Assembly: GCF_003711845.1 (NCBI RefSeq)
Contig: NZ_RHLQ01000018.1
Span: forward strand, 1-64,000
Length of the DNA: 64,000 nt
Direction of reading: 5' to 3'
From: Lysinibacillus halotolerans
Lineage (GTDB): Bacteria; Bacillota; Bacilli; Bacillales_A; Planococcaceae
Numbering within the stretch: the first letter of the stretch is position 1; each line of letters opens with the position of its first letter. The notes below the pieces were generated by a model that was not told where the DNA came from, did not search any database, and saw nothing but the letters and a program-made list of their open reading frames with translations. Of this stretch, positions 8,739 to 17,536 are shown piece after piece. The translations under genes and the position numbers were made by a program.

Positions 8739-9440
8739 TTGTTTTTAGATAGTGTTGTGATGGTAGCTACACTCTTGGCTCTATGTGGATGCAGCTCATT
8801 AAATGAAACAACGTCTAACAAGATTGAATCATCGCTTGAGGATAAATATGGTATTAAATTTGAAGTGTCCTCAATTGGAGGAAGATCCCGTAGAGGTGGA
8901 AGCGGCACGGTTCAAACATATGTTTACCCCCAAAATGACGAAACACTCCATTTTAATGCGATTACAACAAAAGAGGGTGAATTAAAAGACGATTATATTG
9001 GACGAATTATTAGTGAGAATATAAATGAAGAAATAAAAGGTGAAATGGATGGAGTCGAATTACAGACTTCTACTAATATGTTTTATCTTAGTGCTAATGA
9101 TAAAGAAGAAACAAATCTTGATATCACGCTAGCTGAATATGTTGAAAAATATTCTCCTAGATATATTACAACTTCAGTTATTGTAAAAGAGAATTCGACA
9201 ATTACATCTACTTCATTTCAGCTTATTATGGAAAAGATTCACAGCGAAATCCCAGAAATAGTATATTATATGAACGTTTTTTTAATTTCGGATAAGGATT
9301 ACGAAAGCTTTTTGGAAAAGCCTAGTAGCTTATCTTTCTTTGATAAATCTAATTTAAAAGATTATAAGATTTTGAATGAATATAGACTTTATATCGATAA
9401 AGATGGTTTTAAAGATTACACATCAAACAAGAATAAGTAG
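8739..9440 (+). CDS. family C lipoprotein with a damaged 5' end (array gene 6)
   Basis: The body matches family C: lipobox LCGC, KIESSLEDKYGIKFEVSSIGG, the SVIVKENS strand and the ending YIDKDGF. The open frame can only begin at TTG 8739, giving a signal peptide without the usual positive residues and without a ribosome binding site. The natural start, by comparison with gene 4, is ATG 8725 (AGTAGGTTGGAAA just upstream), but that frame hits TAG after seven codons. A two-base change in the T run at 8742-8746 would join them. Probably a degraded gene or sequence error. Confidence 0.6.
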   Translation: MFLDSVVMVATLLALCGCSSLNETTSNKIESSLEDKYGIKFEVSSIGGRSRRGGSGTVQTYVYPQNDETLHFNAITTKEGELKDDYIGRIISENINEEIKGEMDGVELQTSTNMFYLSANDKEETNLDITLAEYVEKYSPRYITTSVIVKENSTITSTSFQLIMEKIHSEIPEIVYYMNVFLISDKDYESFLEKPSSLSFFDKSNLKDYKILNEYRLYIDKDGFKDYTSNKNK

Positions 9441-9460
9441 GATAAAAGGAAAAATTAAAT

Positions 9461-10177
9461 ATGAGAAAAAAATTTTGTATCATACTAACCATTTGTTTAG
9501 TAATAGGTATAGGTGGTTGTATTGGGAAAGAGAAAGAAGAAAGTGTTTCTAAAGAAACAGAAGTTGAAGCATTAAAAAATGAAGCCATGGACTATTTAAG
9601 TAAATATGATGATGAATTTGAACCGGTATCTTTTACATTGAAAAATGTAATGGAACATTATCATACTTTAGTTGTGCATTCAAAAAAATACAATACGAAT
9701 TTCAAAGTCTATATTGATGAGACCAATGAGGACAAATTTAACGATAACTATTTTCTTTTAGATTTAGAGCAAGCTGGTTCGGAATATATGAATACTATCG
9801 TTAAAAAGTTCTTTCCTAATGCTGTTACAAAAATAGAGTTATTAAACTTAACTTTAAAAGCGTATAAAGAGGGAATTGATAATTTTGAAGACTACTATAA
9901 TAGTGATCAATTTTTAATTTCACTATATGTTTTTGACAGTACACTCTCTTTCGAAGATAAAACTAAAATGAATCGTTTATTAGAGGAAATGAGACAAAAT
10001 AATAAAACAATGAGAATCATATTTGTACAAACAAGAGCAGAGGGGGATTTAGAAAATTACGTAAAGAATCACAGTTTAAATGAATTATTAACATCAGATC
10101 TCCCACTAAAAAGTTTAGATTATTCTATCAAGAAAAATGGAGAAATTGAAGAGGGGACTATAGAGAATCATACATAG
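9461..10177 (+). CDS. predicted lipoprotein, family B (array gene 7)
   Basis: 238 residues with lipobox IGGC, a KEKEESVSKE linker, LSKYDDEFEPVSFTL, the strand TLVVHSKKYNTNFKVYI, a DNYFLLDLEQAGSEYM segment and a C-terminal domain with YVFDSTLSFEDK. It is clearly paralogous to the next gene, including near-identical DNA at the linker and at the last 30 bases (encoding NGEIEEGTIE). A 20-base gap to gene 8 suggests co-transcription. Unknown function; no known toxin gene lies beside it to suggest immunity directly. Confidence 0.8.
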   Translation: MRKKFCIILTICLVIGIGGCIGKEKEESVSKETEVEALKNEAMDYLSKYDDEFEPVSFTLKNVMEHYHTLVVHSKKYNTNFKVYIDETNEDKFNDNYFLLDLEQAGSEYMNTIVKKFFPNAVTKIELLNLTLKAYKEGIDNFEDYYNSDQFLISLYVFDSTLSFEDKTKMNRLLEEMRQNNKTMRIIFVQTRAEGDLENYVKNHSLNELLTSDLPLKSLDYSIKKNGEIEEGTIENHT

Positions 10178-10197
10178 TTCCGATTGGAGTTATTTTT

Positions 10198-10908
10198 ATG
10201 AAAAGAATGTTAATGATACTATTAATGATTTCTTTAATAATAGGAATAGGCGGTTGCATTGAGAACGGGAAAGAAGAAAGTGTTTCAAAAGAAGAAGCAG
10301 TTGAAGCATTAAAAAATAAAGCCCTTGATTATTTAAGTAAATATGATGATGATTTTGAACTGGTATCCTTTCAATCTGCAAGTTTGATGGCACAGTATAA
10401 TGATTTGGTAGTTTATTCAAGTAAATACGATGCAAACTTCAATGTGCATATAAAAGATGGTGAGAAAGATGAAGAAATGGAGTTTACCGATGATTACTTC
10501 ACTTTAGACTTAGTGGAACCAGGTTCCGAATATATGAACGAAATTGTACGAGAATACTTACCAAATGCGAATACAAAAATAAAATTATTAACACAAAGTA
10601 TAAAAGAATACAAAGACGGTATTGAAGACTTTGAAGATTATTATAATAGTAAATATTTCTTGATTAAATTGTATGTTTTCGATAGCACTCTCTCATTTGA
10701 AAATAAAAGCAAAATTAATAGTGTTTTAGAGAGATTAAAAAGTAAACCAATCATGGTGGAGTTTGTGCAAATAAAGGAGCAAGCTAAAGTTGAAGATTTT
10801 GTTAAAAATCATACATTAAATGAAATTTTAGAATCAGAGTTACCGATAAAAAGTTTAGAGTTTACCATTTCAAAAAATGGAGAAATTGAAGAGGGGACTA
10901 TTGAGTAG
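10198..10908 (+). CDS. predicted lipoprotein, family B (array gene 8)
   Basis: 236 residues and the closest relative of array gene 7: lipobox IGGC, KEESVSKEEAVEALKNKALD, LSKYDDDFE, YSSKYDANFNVHI, TDDYFTLDL, YVFDSTLSFENK and the ending NGEIEEGTIE. The ribosome binding site is GGAG about 8 bases before ATG 10198. Expected to be secreted, cut at Cys and lipidated. Function unknown. Confidence 0.8.
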   Translation: MKRMLMILLMISLIIGIGGCIENGKEESVSKEEAVEALKNKALDYLSKYDDDFELVSFQSASLMAQYNDLVVYSSKYDANFNVHIKDGEKDEEMEFTDDYFTLDLVEPGSEYMNEIVREYLPNANTKIKLLTQSIKEYKDGIEDFEDYYNSKYFLIKLYVFDSTLSFENKSKINSVLERLKSKPIMVEFVQIKEQAKVEDFVKNHTLNEILESELPIKSLEFTISKNGEIEEGTIE

Positions 10909-10966
10909 TAGATGTTACACAGCTTTGTCGCCGCATCTTGAAGAGAAGAAATGAGAGTGGGGAACA

Positions 10967-11686
10967 ATGAAAAATAAAAAATTACTAATGACCATCATTT
11001 TAGGAGTGAGCCTATTTAGTTTAACATGTTGTAATGTAATGAATGAAAATCAAGCACAGACAGTAGAAAAACTTTTAAATGAAAAATACGGAATGGAGTT
11101 TGAAGTTTCATCCATCAGAGCTGAAGCGGATACTACCACAACAATTGTTCATCCAAAAGATAATGAAAATATTCATTTTCGTGCTTTCTTAGAAAAAAAC
11201 GGAGAATTAAGTGGTGATAATTTTATTGCAAGAGTAATTAGTAATAAAATAAATGAAATTGCCAAAGGAGAGTTAATGAAGGCAGGAATTGACTCTGAGA
11301 GCTTTACAGTAGTACAAGATGTTTCAAATGTCGATTTTGATGTGACAGATCCCAATATAGAGTTGGGCGAATACATTAGCGGAAGTAAACCAAAACAATT
11401 AGTTACGGATATGATAATAAAGCAAAATTCGAATTTAAACGAAAAAATAATTGAGGCAACTTTAAATAAACTTTATTCACAATCGATGAACACAAATTAC
11501 ACACTTTATGTATATGTTTTGTCAGAAGAAGAGTATGAAAAATGTAAGGAAGAGTTTATTAAGATTTCTTCTTTTACCCCGTCCTTTTTTAAAAATTATC
11601 CATTGTTAGAAGAGTACAAATTTACTTTTGATGAACAAGGTTTTTCCGATATATCTGTTTCAAAGATGAAAACATCGTATAAATAG
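10967..11686 (+). CDS. predicted lipoprotein, family C (array gene 9)
   Basis: Intact 239-residue family C member. Lipobox LTCC is followed by MNENQAQTVEKLLNEKYGMEFEVSSI, closely matching array gene 4. A strand with FLEKNGELSGDNF, an IKQNSN strand and the ending FDEQGF complete the family pattern. GAGTGGGGAAC precedes the ATG. It is the last gene of the array; no hairpin terminator is visible before the TPP riboswitch. Confidence 0.8.
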   Translation: MKNKKLLMTIILGVSLFSLTCCNVMNENQAQTVEKLLNEKYGMEFEVSSIRAEADTTTTIVHPKDNENIHFRAFLEKNGELSGDNFIARVISNKINEIAKGELMKAGIDSESFTVVQDVSNVDFDVTDPNIELGEYISGSKPKQLVTDMIIKQNSNLNEKIIEATLNKLYSQSMNTNYTLYVYVLSEEEYEKCKEEFIKISSFTPSFFKNYPLLEEYKFTFDEQGFSDISVSKMKTSYK

Positions 11687-11796
11687 ACATTCTCCTTTTC
11701 TTTTTTAAGACACATATCTTTATCTTAATAACCTAGTTGAAAAAATCATATACTTTGATACAATAAATGTGTTCTAACAATAAAAAATGATGTATT

Positions 11797-11890
11797 TACC
11801 ACAAGGGGAGCTGATGAAGTCAGCTGAGATTGTGCACTTATTGCACTAACTCTTTGAACCTGTAAGTTAGTACTTGCGAAGGGATGTGGA
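11797..11890 (+). promoter_or_regulatory. TPP riboswitch (THI element)
   Basis: The conserved thi-box segments are present in order: ACAAGGGGAGC, GCTGAGAT, CTCTTTGAACCTGT and GCGAAGGGATGTGG, with CCAC/GTGG closing helix P1. It lies upstream of thiT and is followed by a terminator hairpin, so TPP should switch off thiamine uptake by premature termination. Confidence 0.95.
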
Positions 11891-11908
11891 TAGAAACCGA
11901 CTCCATTC

Positions 11909-11943
11909 ATGGCGTTTAGGCTCTGTCCTGACGCCATTTTTAT
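11909..11943 (+). terminator. expression-platform terminator of the TPP riboswitch
   Basis: ATGGCGT at 11909-11915 pairs with ACGCCAT at 11931-11937, followed by TTTTTATTT. It should form when TPP is bound. Confidence 0.8.
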
Positions 11944-12038
11944 TTGGAGTAAAGGGGCATTGTTTCCAAATAATAATGGGCGAAGATTTCTATTCCTTCT
12001 CAATGTTCTACATCGGAATAAAAGAGAGGAGAGTTGTT

Positions 12039-12599
12039 ATGAACAATAAAAGATTATTAATGCTCGTTGAAATTGCTATTTTCGCGGGAATTGGTGTTGT
12101 GTTAGACAAATTATCGTTTTCGTTATGGGCACAAGGTGGCTCTATTAGTTTTGTGATGGTTCCGATTCTTTTAATCGCTATTCGTTGGGGATTATCTGCT
12201 GGAATAATCACTGGACTATTAATCGGTCTTATCCAAATCCTTCTTGGTGGCTATATCCTTCACTGGGCTCAAGGGTTACTAGACTATATTGTTGCCTTTT
12301 CAGTAGTCGGATTTGCAGGTATATTCCGCAAGCAAATCGTCGATGCTGCTACGAATTTAAATAAAAAAAGAATGGGATTATACATTGTTTTTGGAACAGT
12401 TGTTGGTGGATTGTTGCGTTACGCAGCACATACCATTGCTGGTGCGATTTTCTTTGCAGAGTATGCAGGAGATCAAAACGTCTGGGTGTACACAATCGTT
12501 TATAACGGATCTTATATGATTCCAGCGATTATTTTAACTGCGATCGTTGGTGTACTAATCTTTACGGCTTCTCCTAGATTACTAAAAGCCAATTCTTAA
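12039..12599 (+). CDS. thiT: ThiT, thiamine-binding S component of an ECF transporter
   Basis: Integral membrane thiamine-capture protein (YuaJ family) that uses the shared EcfAA'T energy module for import. The 186 residues form about six hydrophobic helices; the first contains VLDKLSF, followed by MWAQGG-like Trp/Gly-rich sequence and late aromatic residues around YNGSYMIPA. Start chosen at ATG 12039, with GAGAGGAGAG at 12024-12033 just upstream; an earlier in-frame start at 11874 would lie within the riboswitch. The TPP riboswitch confirms the thiamine assignment. Confidence 0.92.
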   Translation: MNNKRLLMLVEIAIFAGIGVVLDKLSFSLWAQGGSISFVMVPILLIAIRWGLSAGIITGLLIGLIQILLGGYILHWAQGLLDYIVAFSVVGFAGIFRKQIVDAATNLNKKRMGLYIVFGTVVGGLLRYAAHTIAGAIFFAEYAGDQNVWVYTIVYNGSYMIPAIILTAIVGVLIFTASPRLLKANS

Positions 12600-12629
12600 T
12601 AAAATAAATTCTATAATATGATAAAGAAG

Positions 12630-12662
12630 AACCAAGAATCGATACGGTATTCTTGGTTTTTT
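12630..12662 (+). terminator. thiT terminator
   Basis: AACCAAGAAT (12630-12639) pairs with ATTCTTGGTT (12649-12658), followed by T residues. Confidence 0.85.
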
Positions 12663-12711
12663 AGTTGTTTAAATAGAAACAATGAAAGTTCGAGAAATGT
12701 TTTATTACTGA

Positions 12712-13614
<903 letters not shown>

Positions 13615-13621
13615 AAAAATT

Positions 13622-13665
13622 CCTGTTCACTTGAAGAATTACTTCAAGTGCGCAGGATTTTTTTT
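13622..13665. terminator. bidirectional terminator between map and the opposing membrane-protein gene
   Basis: CACTTGAAG (13628-13636) pairs with CTTCAAGTG (13642-13650), extended by CCTG/CAGG, followed by a T run on the plus strand and preceded by A residues. The minus-strand gene's stop codon lies in the hairpin. Confidence 0.8.
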
Positions 13666-14370
13666 CATAAAGAATATGCCCACTACCAAAACACCTATTA
13701 AGAAAAGCGCTGCTGTCGTTACTAATAGTTCATCAAAACCATTTGAAATCGCAATTCCTAAATAACACCATATCATAACAAGTGGATATGCAATATCAAA
13801 ATGATGATAGCGTAGATGTAATGCAATCGCAGTACCAATCGTCATTAGAATTACTGTCCACAGCGCGCTACTTAAACCAAAACCTTTCCATTGTAAATCA
13901 ACAAGTAAGTACCAACCATGTAAAATTAGTAGATATGTAGACCAACTAAAATAAACAGCAATCGGTATTCTTATTTTGAAAATTTCTTTTTTTAATGGAT
14001 AAGTTAAATAAAGTCCAAATAATAAAATGACTTGTATAAATAATAAAACAAAGGATATGACAAATTGTTCACTATGCCAACTCCACAGGGAAGCAATTTG
14101 AAAAATAACTACACATAAAAAAAGAATAACTTGGGGTATCGAAATAAAATAATCAGTGCGGCGTAATTTTACGTAGTTATATATCCAAAGGAAAAGAAAA
14201 ATGAAAACAAGAACCCATATGTAGTAAGTAAAATTCGTTGGTGCAAATAGAATCGGTAAACGATCTATAATTTGAATAGTGGAATGCCCTTTAAATTGTA
14301 GCCAAAATGCATTAAATGTAAAAAGGGTGACTACAATAACCGAAGTAAATAATAGGATTATACGACTCAT
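13639..14370 (-). CDS. multi-pass membrane protein, possibly TspO/MBR-like
   Basis: 243 residues with about seven to eight hydrophobic helices rich in Trp, Tyr and Phe. A segment FAPTNFTYYIWVLVF resembles the start of TspO-type tryptophan-rich sensory proteins (Pro-x-x-Phe...Trp), but the protein is longer than classical TspO (about 160 residues) and I cannot assign it firmly. AGAAAGGAGAGG lies just upstream of the ATG. It is transcribed alone, convergent with map. Function unknown. Confidence 0.8.
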   Translation of the reverse strand: MSRIILLFTSVIVVTLFTFNAFWLQFKGHSTIQIIDRLPILFAPTNFTYYIWVLVFIFLFLWIYNYVKLRRTDYFISIPQVILFLCVVIFQIASLWSWHSEQFVISFVLLFIQVILLFGLYLTYPLKKEIFKIRIPIAVYFSWSTYLLILHGWYLLVDLQWKGFGLSSALWTVILMTIGTAIALHLRYHHFDIAYPLVMIWCYLGIAISNGFDELLVTTAALFLIGVLVVGIFFMKKNPAHLK

Positions 14371-14889
14371 TCTTTCCTCTCCTTTCTATAAAATTATATA
14401 CATTTACTTAGTTTTGAACAACAATTTCCAAATAGTAATAAAATTTTGTGAAAACCTAAACAATCCTTCAATTGCTTTCGATAAAAAAATACAGATATAA
14501 AATTTAGCTACAGTTCTCCTAGTTTTCAATGGATGTTTAGAGCATATGAATTATAATATCCTACTTTTGATTAGATGGTGAATCCCTTTTTTGAAAATAA
14601 GTAACCTTTACTAATATAATGTTCAAACATTTAGAAAGCATAATAAGCTGGGCGTAAATATTCAGTTTATTGTATGCATACATGTAATAGTGGATAAAAA
14701 ATAAGCGATTATTAATAAGAAGTATTTTAAAGGAATTTTTTTAATCATCAAGAATAATTTCTTAAGAGTTGTATAAAGACGTTCATAATGTAAATGATGG
14801 AAACAGTTGGATAAAATTTGAGGAAAGGCTTTAAGGTATACGGGATGGTAAAAAAATTTTTGAATTTACTACATAAAAAGGGTGATCAT
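14371..14889. other. gene-poor AT-rich spacer
   Basis: About 500 bases between a leftward membrane-protein gene and a rightward acetyltransferase gene. I find only short frames without ribosome binding sites, no hairpin terminator and no recognised RNA. It should contain both divergent promoters. Confidence 0.5.
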
Positions 14890-15441
14890 TTGATAAAGCT
14901 CGAAAGTGATCGATTATTATTACGGACATTAGTGGAATCCGATGCAAAAAATTTAGCGGATTTAATGAGAAGGAATAAGTATTTTTGGTCTATCCACGAA
15001 CCTCTCCATGAGGATGAGTTTTACACGGAAGAAGCTCAATTTAAAAAAATATTAGAGAGTATGCATTTGCTACGAGCAAATCGAGAATATTCCTTTGGTA
15101 TTTATGAAAAGGGAAGTAATTATTTAATCGGTCATATTTCGTTATATGCCATAAAAAGGTTGCCTTATAATAGTGCGTTCATCGGGTACTCGATTGATGA
15201 AAATTATACTCGAAAAGGTTTTGCTACGGAAGCAGTTAAACAAGTCGTTGAATTTGCCTTTCAAAATGTACAATTACATCGTATTGAAGCCTATGTATCA
15301 CCGAAAAATGATGGTTCCATTAAAGTGTTAGAAAACGCCCATTTCGTTCGAGAAGGTCTATTAAGAGAGCTTTTATATATTAACGGCCGTTGGGAAGATC
15401 ATTATTTATATTCTTTACTACGATATGATTATTATTCATAA
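14890..15441 (+). CDS. GNAT acetyltransferase, RimJ/RimL type
   Basis: Predicted to transfer acetyl from acetyl-CoA to a protein N-terminus or small amine. The 183 residues show LESDRLLLRTLVESDA at the start, IGYSIDENYTRKGFATEAVKQVVEFAF (the acetyl-CoA loop, with R-K-G-F-A replacing the usual RGxG pattern), then HRIEAYVSPKNDGSIKVLENAHFVREG, typical of RimJ-type enzymes. Start chosen at TTG 14890 because AAAGGGTGATC lies immediately upstream and the family normally begins M-x-x-L-E-S-x-R-L; starts further upstream add unrelated basic residues. Substrate unknown. Confidence 0.85.
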   Translation: MIKLESDRLLLRTLVESDAKNLADLMRRNKYFWSIHEPLHEDEFYTEEAQFKKILESMHLLRANREYSFGIYEKGSNYLIGHISLYAIKRLPYNSAFIGYSIDENYTRKGFATEAVKQVVEFAFQNVQLHRIEAYVSPKNDGSIKVLENAHFVREGLLRELLYINGRWEDHYLYSLLRYDYYS

Positions 15442-15456
15442 ACGTTTTCGTACAAT

Positions 15457-15498
15457 AAAAGGGCTAATGTTAAACGATCGTTTAAGATTAACCCTTTT
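15457..15498. terminator. bidirectional terminator between the GNAT gene and carbonic anhydrase
   Basis: Long near-perfect palindrome: AAAAGGG (15457-15463) pairs with CCCTTTT (15492-15498), continued by TAAT/ATTA and TTAAACG/CGTTTAA. Confidence 0.8.
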
Positions 15499-15501
15499 AC
15501 A

Positions 15502-16113
15502 TTATTGTTCAATTTTTGTCGTATCAATCAAATTATTTTTCGTTAAATATTCATTCCCATCGGAAAGTAAATCCAGCTTCCCAGTATTCGGATCCATGAT
15601 TAGTCCGTGGACAGGCGTTCCGTTTGGCATTAATGGGTGATTGCGAATTAAATCAACGCTTTTCAAAACACTTGTTGAAACATCTCCAAATCCTCTAAGC
15701 CACTTCACTAAGTCAATACCTGAAAATTTTACAGTATTAATAATATCTTCATTTACACCACGTTCAATCATATGGTGAATCATCAATTCTGGATCAATTG
15801 CACTCATCCCACAATCATGATGGCCAATCACATATACTTCATCTGCTTTTAGTTCATAAACAGCTACTAATAAGCTACGCATAATAGCTCCAAAGGGATG
15901 GCTAACTTGTGCCCCGGCACTTTTTACTATCTTTACATCTCCGTTACGCATATTCATAGCTTTTGGAAGCAATTCAACTAAACGAGTATCCATACAAGTT
16001 AAAATAACTGATTTTTTATCAGGAAATTTTGATGTAATGTAGGGTTCGTATTGTTTAAATTTAACAAATGACTCATTAAAACTAAGAATTTCATTTAAAG
16101 ATGATTTCATCAT
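15502..16113 (-). CDS. beta-carbonic anhydrase
   Basis: Zinc enzyme interconverting CO2 and bicarbonate in the cytoplasm. The zinc ligands C40, H98 and C101 and the Asp-Arg dyad D42/R44 are seen in TCMDTR and GHHDCGM. At 203 residues it fits the small Gram-positive beta class (YvdA/YtiB-like). AAGGGG precedes two adjacent ATG codons (16113 and 16110). It ends at the shared terminator with the GNAT gene. Confidence 0.92.
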   Translation of the reverse strand: MMKSSLNEILSFNESFVKFKQYEPYITSKFPDKKSVILTCMDTRLVELLPKAMNMRNGDVKIVKSAGAQVSHPFGAIMRSLLVAVYELKADEVYVIGHHDCGMSAIDPELMIHHMIERGVNEDIINTVKFSGIDLVKWLRGFGDVSTSVLKSVDLIRNHPLMPNGTPVHGLIMDPNTGKLDLLSDGNEYLTKNNLIDTTKIEQ

Positions 16114-16156
16114 TCCACAACCCCTTATTGTTGATAGCTTAAATTATAGTATATAT

Positions 16157-16196
16157 GAAAAAAGTCGACAAACCCGGAATGGATTTGGTCGACTTA
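16157..16196 (-). terminator. terminator after the 46-residue membrane peptide gene
   Basis: On the minus strand AAGTCGACcAAATCC and GGgTTTgTCGACTT form a stem followed by a T run (plus-strand A residues 16158-16163). Confidence 0.8.
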
Positions 16197-16208
16197 ACGA
16201 ATATTTCA

Positions 16209-16349
16209 TTAATATTTTTCAGTTGGTTTAGGATCGATTTTAACAGATGATGCAGAGTTTAAACCGACGCGTAAGTAATGAATGAACATAGCCATAGCAA
16301 TCATAATTACTACGAAAAAGCCCACTACAGTAGAAATATACATACCCAT
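16209..16349 (-). CDS. small single-span membrane protein, 46 residues
   Basis: A short gene missed by length filters. It starts at ATG 16349 with a strong AAGGAG nine bases upstream and ends at TAA 16209-16211, just before a good terminator. The product has one hydrophobic helix (STVVGFFVVIMIAMAMFIHY) and a short charged tail ending in KPTEKY. Complete signals at both ends support expression. Size and layout resemble small subunits or accessory peptides of membrane complexes such as terminal oxidases, but I cannot assign a family. Confidence 0.75.
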   Translation of the reverse strand: MGMYISTVVGFFVVIMIAMAMFIHYLRVGLNSASSVKIDPKPTEKY

Positions 16350-16580
16350 TGTTGAAAGACTCCTTTCTTATAAACAAGTGTCATTGTTTCCTATTATACA
16401 ATATATTCATAAACAATTGTATCTTAAGATGAAAATTAATATTGGCAATTTCACGAAGCTTTGAGAATGAATTGCTAATATTTTTTATGTTAAAGCTAAT
16501 AAATATACTAATTTATTATTATATTTGGCTAATTATACCTAATGAACTTAATTATTATGTATTATTCTTTTTACTCATTG

Positions 16581-16588
16581 GCCGATAC
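16581..16588 (+). promoter_or_regulatory. possible sigma-D -10 element for motAB
   Basis: GCCGATAC differs from the sigma-D -10 consensus GCCGATAT at one position and lies about 145 bases before motA. A clear TAAA -35 element at the right distance is not present, so this is tentative. Confidence 0.4.
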
Positions 16589-16732
16589 AAATATTAACCT
16601 AGTTAAATAGTGTTGTTTTTTGCTGAATAAACAGGAAAAAATGATGAACCTGGCACTTTCTGAAATAAGGATGTAAAAATTATAGAAAACATGTCGAAAA
16701 AAATAGTAGGTTGAAGATTTGGAGGAGCGTAT

Positions 16733-17536
16733 ATGGATTTATCAACGATAATAGGGATTGTTCTTGGTATTATTGCTGTATTTGTTGGAATGGTGTTAAA
16801 GGGTGCTAGTTTAAGTGCTTTAATTAACCCTGCTGCTTTTTTAATTATTATTGTAGGAACAATTGCATCTGTAACAATTGCTTTCCCGACAAAAGAATTA
16901 AAGCGAGTACCAAAGCTATTTAAAATTTTATTTACTGAAACAAAACTTAAGAGTGACATAGAAATTATTAAAATGTTTTCTGAATGGGCTGACTTAGCAA
17001 GAAGAGAAGGTTTACTTGCATTAGAGGTGAAAGCATCTGAAGTAGAAGATCCATTTTTAAAAAATGGTCTTACGTTAGCGATTGATGGTCAAAATGCGGA
17101 TTATATTCGCGATGTACTAACGGAAGAAGTAGAAGCATTGGAAGATCGGCATGCAAGTGGTGCACAAATTTTCTCCCAAGCCGGTACATATGCCCCAACT
17201 TTAGGGGTATTAGGGGCAGTTGTAGGTTTAATCGCTGCCTTAAAGGATATGAGTGATATTGATAAACTAGGTCATGCCATTTCTGCTGCCTTCGTTGCAA
17301 CGTTACTTGGTATTTTTACTGGATATGTTTTATGGACTCCGTTTGCCAATAAGTTAAAACGAAAATCAGCAGAAGAAGTAAAACAAAAGTATTTAATGAT
17401 TGAAGGTATTTTATCTGTATTAGAAGGGGAAGCACCAAGGGTAATTGAACAAAAATTAGCTTCCTACTTAACAATGGATGAACGCCAACAAATTATGAAT
17501 GAAAGCGGGGCGGGTGGCCTTGGCAAAGAAAGCTAA
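16733..17536 (+). CDS. motA: MotA, flagellar stator ion-channel subunit
   Basis: Four-helix inner-membrane protein forming the stator with MotB and driving flagellar rotation with ion flow. The 267 residues show the N-terminal helix pair (IIGIVLGIIAVFVGMVLKG), a cytoplasmic loop with RREGLLALE and DRHASGAQIF, and the last two helices with AGTYAPTLGVLGAVVGLI and ATLLGIFTGYVLW. GGAGGAGCG precedes the ATG. The motB gene overlaps its end by 17 bases. Confidence 0.95.
   Translation: MDLSTIIGIVLGIIAVFVGMVLKGASLSALINPAAFLIIIVGTIASVTIAFPTKELKRVPKLFKILFTETKLKSDIEIIKMFSEWADLARREGLLALEVKASEVEDPFLKNGLTLAIDGQNADYIRDVLTEEVEALEDRHASGAQIFSQAGTYAPTLGVLGAVVGLIAALKDMSDIDKLGHAISAAFVATLLGIFTGYVLWTPFANKLKRKSAEEVKQKYLMIEGILSVLEGEAPRVIEQKLASYLTMDERQQIMNESGAGGLGKES

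Noticed and set aside
4600-11686. Lipoprotein array as a prophage or integrative element
   Set aside because: No integrase, att repeats, tRNA or phage genes flank it; the only boundary mark is the duplicated sbcC tail.
11874-12038. Extended start of thiT overlapping the TPP riboswitch
   Set aside because: The extension would translate the aptamer and terminator; ATG 12039 has a strong ribosome binding site.
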